From: Ahaetulla prasina
Lineage: Eukaryota > Chordata > Lepidosauria > Squamata > Colubridae
Assembly (NCBI RefSeq): GCF_028640845.1
Contig: NC_080539.1
Span: 158,657,236-158,721,235, forward strand
Direction of reading: 5' to 3'
DNA length: 64,000 nt
How positions within the stretch are numbered: position 1 is the stretch's first letter; every line of letters begins with the position of its first letter. Shown here one piece after another: positions 58,489 through 64,000 of the stretch. Both the position numbers and the translations under genes were made by a program. Under the pieces are notes generated by a model. The model had not been told where the DNA came from. It ran no database searches and saw only the letters and a list, made by a program, of their open reading frames with translations.

Positions 58489-59002
58489 GTTTACTTCAGT
58501 GGTGAAATGTAAAATTTTTTACTACTGGTTCTGTGGGCATGGCTTGGTGGTGGGATAATGTGATTGGGTGGGCGTGGCCAACTCTTTTTTTTACTTTTAA
58601 AAGCATTTTTTCTACAACCTCTTCGGCCGAAAAAGAGAAAAAATGCTTTTAAAAGCCTCTGATGATCAGACAACTCAGCTGGGATCGCCAGAGGAGCCTT
58701 TTAAAAGCATTTTTTACAGCCTCTTCCACCGAAGAGGTTGTAGAAAAAATGCTTTTAAAGTGTTCTGATGATCCCAGCTGAGTTGCGCATCATCAGAGGC
58801 TTTTTTTCCCTTTAAAAAGCATTTTTTCGGCCAAAAAAAAATTCTTTTAAAAGTAAAAAGAAAAAACTCTGAAAATCACGCAGCTCAGCTGGAGATGGGG
58901 GTGCAGGGATTTTTGCTACCGGTTCTCCGAACCACCCACTGCCATCACTACCGGATCGGGCGATCCAATTCGAACCGGGAGCATTTCACCCCTGGTTTAC
59001 TT
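58489..59002. mobile_element. hAT-type element, 'CAGTGGTG' family, with internal palindromes
   Basis: Element 58497-58994 with ends CAGTGGTGAAATG and CATTTCACCCCTG. GTTTACTT is duplicated exactly at 58489-58496 and 58995-59002. The interior has repeated and inverted copies of 'ttttaaaagcattttttct' (58590-58850). No coding capacity. Confidence 0.92.
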
Positions 59003-59190
59003 ATATCTGTACCAAAGAAAGTTAGAAGTCATTCTTTTTTTATTTTCCTTTTTTCTTCTTTCTTTCTTTCTTACACTTTCACTCTTTTTCTTTCCTGAGC
59101 CTTTTCTTTTTTCAAATCTGTTTTTTATTTGTTTATCCCTTAGCTTTGTAATTTTGGGATGAAGGATCAAATACTCAGCCATTATAATTC

Positions 59191-59216
59191 TAGAATAGAA
59201 TAGAATAGAATAGAAT
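59191..59216 (+). repeat. (AATAG)n microsatellite at LINE 3' end
   Basis: About five AATAG units directly abut the 3' end of a Rex-like LINE on the minus strand. Confidence 0.9.
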
Positions 59217-59790
59217 TTTTATTGGCCAAGTGTGATTGGACACACAAGGAATTTGTCTTGGTGCATATGCTCTCAGTGTACATAAAAGAAAAGATACGTT
59301 CATCAAGGTACAACATTTACAACACAATTGATGGTCAATATATCAATATAAATCATAAGGATTGCCAGCAACAAGTTATAGTCATACAGTCATAAGTGGA
59401 AAGAGATTGGTGATGGGAACTATGAAACGATTAATAGTAGTGCAGATTCAGTAAATAGTCTGACAGTGTTGAGGGAATTATTTGTTTAGCAGAGTGATGG
59501 CCTTCGGGAAAAAACTGTTCTTGTGTCTAGTTGTTCTGGTGTGCAGTGCTCTATAGCGTCATTTTGAGGGTAGGAGGTGAAACAGTTTATGTCCAGGATG
59601 TGAGGGATCTGTAAATATTTTCACAGCCCTCTTCTTGATTTGTGCAGTATACAGGTCCTCAATGGAAGGCAGGTTGGTAGCAATTATTTTTTCTGCAGTT
59701 CTAATTATCCTCTGAAGTCTGTGTTTTTCTTGTTGGGTTGCAGAACCGAACCAGACAGTTATAGAGGTGCAAATGACAGACTCATTCTAC
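59217..59790 (-). mobile_element. Rex-like LINE 3' part
   Basis: The minus strand encodes EDLYTAQIKKRAVKIFTDPS then HPGHKLFHL, a C-terminal RT signature of Rex/L2-type LINEs. The 3' UTR ends with gtccaatcacacttggccaa. Related copies: 9370-10065, 61621-61700, 62470-62925, all in the same orientation. Confidence 0.78.
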
Positions 59791-59924
59791 ATTCCTTATT
59801 TACAGAAATCATATCAAAATTTAGAATGAAATCCACTGGGAGCCATCTCATATAAGGCAGGCTCTGAGCCCCTCTAACCAAAAAGTGTTTATTGATAAAA
59901 GAGAATATTTGTAGCTCCAGGCTG

Positions 59925-60020
59925 AACTATGGGGGACTTGGTGCTGTCTGAGCTTGATGGTTTTCTTGCAGATGTTTCATTACCCAACTAGGTAACATCA
60001 TCAGTACTAAAAGGGAGTGG
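59925..60020 (-). mobile_element. Retroelement fragment, possibly Penelope-like
   Basis: Minus strand: 'gatgatgttacctagttggg' then taatgaaacatctgcaaga, a widespread reptile repeat block that I associate, without certainty, with Penelope-like elements. Confidence 0.4.
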
Positions 60021-60440
60021 AATTTGCTCTTATTTTCATGTATTAGTGGCTTCCCCCTGTCAGTGATGATCAGTTATTTCACAAACAGAGTTTTGATTGA
60101 TGCCAGGTTGCTACAGCCTCAGGCAGAGAAGGGCTATTCTGCACCCCTCCTTCAAATGTTCATTAAAATACAGAGTTTTCCAGCATTCCTTTAGGAACCT
60201 CCAACATGCAAACTGGCTACTCATCCTAAAATGAATCCTTTTTACCTGGAGCTTCAAAATTTGCTGTTTGCTGGGAATATGTGTAGCTAAAAGTCAGTCT
60301 ACTTTTAGTGTACCTCTGACTTTGGGGATATTTCTTCATAACCAAACAAAAGTATATTTTCTCTGCAGTTCAGACCCCTTGCTCGCTGGATCTGGATGTC
60401 ACAAAGCAAAGCCCACATTTTGTAATTAATCCCCGTGCCC
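60020..60440. other. Intergenic, nothing recognised
   Basis: No gene or assignable repeat seen. Confidence 0.4.
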
Positions 60441-60444
60441 CGTT

Positions 60445-60860
60445 TTGACAGGCAGAGTGCTGCAGGAGGCGGAGTGCTGTCACACACCCTGGCCATGCCC
60501 ACCCAGCCACGCCCACCCAGCCTGTCATTAGGGCAGAGAACCGGTTAAATTATTTGAATAATAATCAACTCCCGGACCTCCGAACCTTTTGTCGCGAGCT
60601 TAAAACACACTTATTTATCTGCGCAGGACTGGATTAGGATTAGTTTTAAATTTGTGGGTTTTTTAATGGGTTTTTATCATTTATTCTAAATTTTTAATCT
60701 CGGCCAATTGAATAAGTTTTTTAATTGTATTTTAATAGTATTTATATTGTAATATTATTGTTTATTTTATCTGGCTGTGAACCGCCCTGAGTCCTTCGGG
60801 AGAAGGGCGGTATACAAATTTAAATAATAAATAAATAAATAAATAAATCCCACCACTGCT
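60445..60860. mobile_element. TIR element ('CAGTGGTG' family) split by an L2 3' end
   Basis: The flanking halves (up to about 60565, with gagaaccggttaaattattt, and cccaccactg from 60848) together match the end of the MITE at 46515-46651. The left boundary is not resolved. An L2 3' end lies between them. Confidence 0.75.
60566..60847 (+). mobile_element. L2-type LINE 3' end with (AATA)n tail
   Basis: Ends 'gaaccgccctgagtccttcg' and the gggcggtatacaaattt motif, like 8070-8127, then an AAATA/AAAT run. The short coding remnant near 60570-60640 matches the L2 C-terminus. Inserted in a TIR element. Confidence 0.88.
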
Positions 60861-61512
60861 GATAACCCGCCCTCAAAGTTACAACTGCCCTACCACTCCC
60901 ATAGAGTTTGTATCTATTGTGTGCTTGTGTATTGTTGTGGTTGAAGCTGAAGTATTCATTGGTTGGTAGGACATTGTAGCAGATAATTTTATGTACTACG
61001 CTTAGGTCGGACTGAAGACGGCAAAGTTCTAAGTTGTCTAAGCCCAAAATTTCAAGTCTGGTGGCATAAGTTATTCTGTTACGAGTAGAGGGATGGAGGA
61101 CTCTTCTTGTGAAATATCTCTGGACTCGTTCGATTGTATTAATGTTCGATATGCAGTGCGGGTTCCAGACAGATGAGCTGTATTCAAGAATTCTAGCAAA
61201 AAATTTGTATGTCCTAGTTTGCAGTTCATTATTTCCAGAGAAAAAGCTACGCAAGATTAGGTTAACAACTTTTAATGCTTTTTTGGCAATGCTGTTACAG
61301 TGAGCTTTGGCACTTAGATTGTTTGAGATGAGTACTCCAAGGTCCTTGACAGAGTGAGGGTCGTCTGTGAGGTCGTATCCGCCCAGCTTGTATTTTGTGT
61401 TTTGATTTTTTTTGCCAATGTGTAAGACAGAGCATTTGTTGGTTGAAATTTGGAGTTGCCAATTGTTTGACCATTCTGACAGACAGTCCAGTGGCTTGTT
61501 TAACAACCATAG
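60860..61512 (-). mobile_element. CR1/Jockey-superfamily LINE fragment with RT C-terminus
   Basis: An open frame on the minus strand encodes KPLDCLSEWSNNWQLQISTN, then KCSVLHIGKKN, DLGVLISNNLSAKAHCN and YSSSVWNPHCISNINTIERV. These are the conserved post-catalytic RT blocks of CR1-like LINEs; the FADD box itself is absent. The upstream start of the open frame is only microsatellite. Same family as 44163-44785. Confidence 0.82.
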
Positions 61513-61520
61513 TACAAAAA

Positions 61521-61622
61521 TAGAATGGAATGGAATGGAATGGAATGGAATGGAATGGAATAGAATAGAATAGAATAGAATAGAATAGAATAGAATAGAA
61601 TAGAATAGAATAGAATAGAATT
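61521..61622 (+). repeat. (AATGG)n(AATAG)n microsatellite
   Basis: About 7 AATGG units followed by about 13 AATAG units, abutting a Rex-like LINE 3' end. Confidence 0.96.
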
Positions 61623-61702
61623 TTTTATTGGCCAAGTGTGATTGGACAGCTAAGGAATTTGTCTTGGTGCATACTCTCTCAGTGTGCATAAAAAGTTTTA
61701 AA
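61623..61702 (-). mobile_element. Rex-like LINE 3' terminus
   Basis: Only the last 80 bp ('ttattggccaagtgtgattg' ... gtgcatactctctcagtgtg). Confidence 0.8.
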
Positions 61703-61704
61703 AT

Positions 61705-61795
61705 GAAGTTTGGTCACATGATGATTCAACTTACAACCACAGCAATGCCAGGCTCAGTTGTGATTGTAAGTCAAGGACGTATACTACAAACAGCA
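61705..61795. mobile_element. TIR element remnant, 'gtagtcctcg' family
   Basis: Short piece: 'cacatgatgattcaacttac' ... gattgtaagtcaaggac. Confidence 0.5.
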
Positions 61796-61799
61796 ATTC

Positions 61800-62465
61800 T
61801 TGATTGCAGCAAATCTACATGACCCACCTTGTTTCCCATAATGCCATAACTATCAGCAGCAGTCAATAAACTTTTTCTGCTGTAATAAAAGTTTCAATTC
61901 TTAAGTTGCACTAAAAGGAATTCTGCTAAGAAAGCAAAGTTGGATGTTTTTGCATTGGCAAAGTGTGCTGACTGGAGCAGCACTGAAATTAAAGCATTCT
62001 TAATGCTCTGGAAGCAAAAAGAGAAAAATGGAAGGGAACTGGATGTCACTTTTCAGGTACATAATCCCTGCATTGCTTACAACAGCAGTTCCCAGCCTTT
62101 GTATTTTTGTGAACCATGACAGAGGTAATGGCAAATCACCACGCTAACCAAGGTCACCACATAATACTTTCAGGCACTATGACACAGTCAACTCTCAGAT
62201 GTTATCCCCAAATAAACTGAAGTTTCATTTTAAAGGGGTAAAATCCATCATTAAACCCGCCTGATGTTGATGAAGTTTGGAGCAATGTAAAAGGGCTTGC
62301 AAGATTTGAAACTGATGGTGATGATGATTTGGGAGCCTACACCAAGAACCAGCTACGATATTTAGCTCACCAGTAGGAATACGTTAAGAGATAGAATCAG
62401 AAATTGGCTATCAGCAGGGCTTCAATATTTACATGAAATCTTATACTGTTGAATATGTGTATCGT
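61800..62465. other. Intergenic, nothing clearly recognised
   Basis: Includes 'cagcagttcccagcctttgt' near 62084, which could be the end of an old hAT-type MITE, but the second end was not found. Confidence 0.35.
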
Positions 62466-62469
62466 AAAA

Positions 62470-62925
62470 CAGAGAACAGAACAGAACTCTTTATTGGCCA
62501 AGTGTGATCAAACACACAAGGAATTGGTCTCTGTTGGAAAAGCTCACAGTGTATATATAAGCAGCAAGTAACAGGTCATAGGTCATAAATCATAATTACA
62601 ATCATTAATCATAAGTTACAAGCAACAATTGATAAATCATAAAAAATCAATAGGAGAAGGTAGTAGGAACGATGAGAAGATGAGAAAAGATGAGAAATGA
62701 GATAGTGCTATGGAATTAAGCGTTCAGCAAAGTGATGGCTCGGGGGGGGGGAACTATATTTCTGGTTGTTTTGGCATGCAATTCCCTATAACGGTATCCT
62801 GAGGGGAGGAATTGAAACAGTTTATGTCCAAGATGTGAGGGGTCTGTAGATACTTTCTCAGCTCTCTTTCTGGTTCGTGAAGTATACAGATCTTCAATGG
62901 AAGGCAGGCTGGTTGCAATTACATC
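62470..62925 (-). mobile_element. Rex-like LINE 3' part
   Basis: 3' end 'tttattggccaagtgtgatc' at 62490-62510; coding remnant at 62810-62910 (minus strand: EDLYTSRTRKRAEKVSTDPS-like). No pentanucleotide array at this copy. Confidence 0.75.
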
Positions 62926-63034
62926 GTGTTAATACATCATATTGCTAAAGATTGCCATGCAACTTTCCACATTATATATTCTATTAAGGAGTGAACTTAA
63001 AATGATAATTCCAAGCCACCGGGGGAGAAGAGCA

Positions 63035-63225
63035 CCCAATGCAGGTCTAGGACAACCCACTGCAGCCATCTTGCCATGGCCGCCTTACCACAGCCAATTC
63101 AAGCTCAGCCATTTTGCCATGATCATCTTGCTGCAGCTAACTCGCCACAGGACAACTCACCATGGACAATTCACCGCAAGACAGTTTGCCATGGGACAAT
63201 CCACATGGCATAACTCAACGTGATA
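63035..63225. repeat. Degenerate 'gacaactcaccatgg' motif series
   Basis: About eight imperfect repeats of a 14-20 bp motif (for example 'aggacaactcaccatggac', gccatgggacaatccacat). Related to the ends of the candidate MITE at 54985-55210. Confidence 0.55.
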
Positions 63226-64000
63226 AATGTTATCCGCCACTGTTTTTTCTACATTATTTCCATTTTTGCCAAAAAAAATATATGCCATTTTTGCCCATGG
63301 ATTAATGTTTGGTTTCCTTGCTTGGCTTCTTATCAAATGTTCAAGTTAATAAGAATTTTCTACTTGGCACCTATTTCAAATAACCAAAAGCTCCTTCACA
63401 CACATTTTGATAGAAGGGGGTCAGGGGATACTGCTCCATAGTAACAAGAATCAAATTGAATCAAATCAAAGTGAAAATGTTGCTTTTCTGCAAGGACAAA
63501 AAAAGGCAGATTAGGCCCCCAGGATGATTAATTAGAACTATTTTAGTTTGTCATCTTTTTGTCCAGCTGACAGGCATTTCCATTATTTCTCCTAAAGAAC
63601 AAAAAGCAAGACCAAGTCATCAAGAAGAAACTGTATACCTTCGAGAGCTGAGGTTTGGCGTTCAATCACAACAATTGTATTAACATTTGAGCACAAGATT
63701 CTTGAAAGTAAACTTGATTGGTTGCCAAATAACAAGCAAGGTGACACAGAGGAAAAAGAAATGCCCATTGTTACACGGTGCAAATTCATAGCTTGCCTCT
63801 TTTGTCTGTGTTGAGATATTTTGGGGGAAGCAGATGCTGGAGGAATTCACAATGTAGAGATGCTTATAAACCGTGTTTCCCTCCCCCCCTTCTTTTTAAT
63901 AGAGCAAGGCTGAATTTGCTTCAGTAATTTAATTCAGGAGAGATTCAGCAGAAATTTAGAGAATTTTAGAAGGGGGGGGAATTTTTTTGCCTTTGTACTT
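63226..64000. other. Intergenic, nothing recognised
   Basis: No gene or assignable repeat; the window ends in low-complexity G/T runs. Confidence 0.45.

Noticed and set aside
60820..61689. Apparent 289-residue protein with repeated YSILF/HSIPF units
   Set aside because: The N-terminal third is the translated AATAG/AATGG microsatellite. Only the part from about 61510 down to 60860 is real LINE RT sequence.

Overview
The window is vertebrate nuclear DNA, almost certainly from a squamate reptile and most probably a snake. The repeat set points there: CR1 LINEs, L2-type LINEs and SINEs ending in a 'ccgccctgagtccttcgggagaagggcgg' type tail, tRNA-derived SINEs with a Bov-B-like tail, a Bov-B (RTE) fragment, and Rex-like LINE 3' ends fused to (AATAG)n microsatellites, an association described for snake genomes. 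The species cannot be fixed from the sequence. There are no operons, CRISPR arrays or bacterial features.

One host gene is recognisable. WDR35 (IFT121, an IFT-A subunit of the ciliary intraflagellar transport machinery) lies on the minus strand from its start codon at 22364 down to 497. Twelve coding exons were placed by matching conserved protein segments and GT/AG boundaries: 22341-22364, 18901-19018, 16274-16345, 13082-13174, 12285-12413, 10910-11040, 10118-10283, 9128-9273, 6570-6695, 2823-3008, 2272-2304 and 497-557. Together they give 1285 nt in one unbroken frame (428 codons plus one base), roughly the N-terminal third of the protein. The rest of the gene lies beyond the left edge. The first exon sits in a GC-rich island (about 22240-22600) holding a good RFX X-box (22450-22463), which fits a ciliary gene.

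The introns carry many retroelements: a 5'-truncated L1 (3367-6534) with a 10-bp target duplication, an L2 (about 6770-8204), CR1 pieces, Rex-like LINE ends, tRNA SINEs and non-autonomous hAT-type elements, some nested.

Right of the WDR35 promoter (22.6-64 kb) I recognise no host gene. At 23654-29584 lies a complete, non-coding LTR retroelement of ERV type, with 576- and 568-bp LTRs, a 4-bp target duplication and a tandemly duplicated 1.67-kb internal block. The rest is AT-rich intergenic DNA with a CR1 carrying endonuclease and reverse transcriptase (51640-54700), several other LINE fragments, a candidate solo LTR and many TIR elements with 8-bp target duplications. The stretch 32.9-39.6 kb has few repeats and may contain conserved non-coding sequence.

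I found no new biological system. The most notable points are the non-autonomous ERV with its internal tandem duplication and homopolymer-only length differences between copies, the near-perfect 135-bp palindrome just upstream of the WDR35 promoter, the conserved 33-nt WDR35 microexon, and the absence of recognisable MATN3 next to WDR35. Similarity statements rest on remembered family sequences; no search was run.
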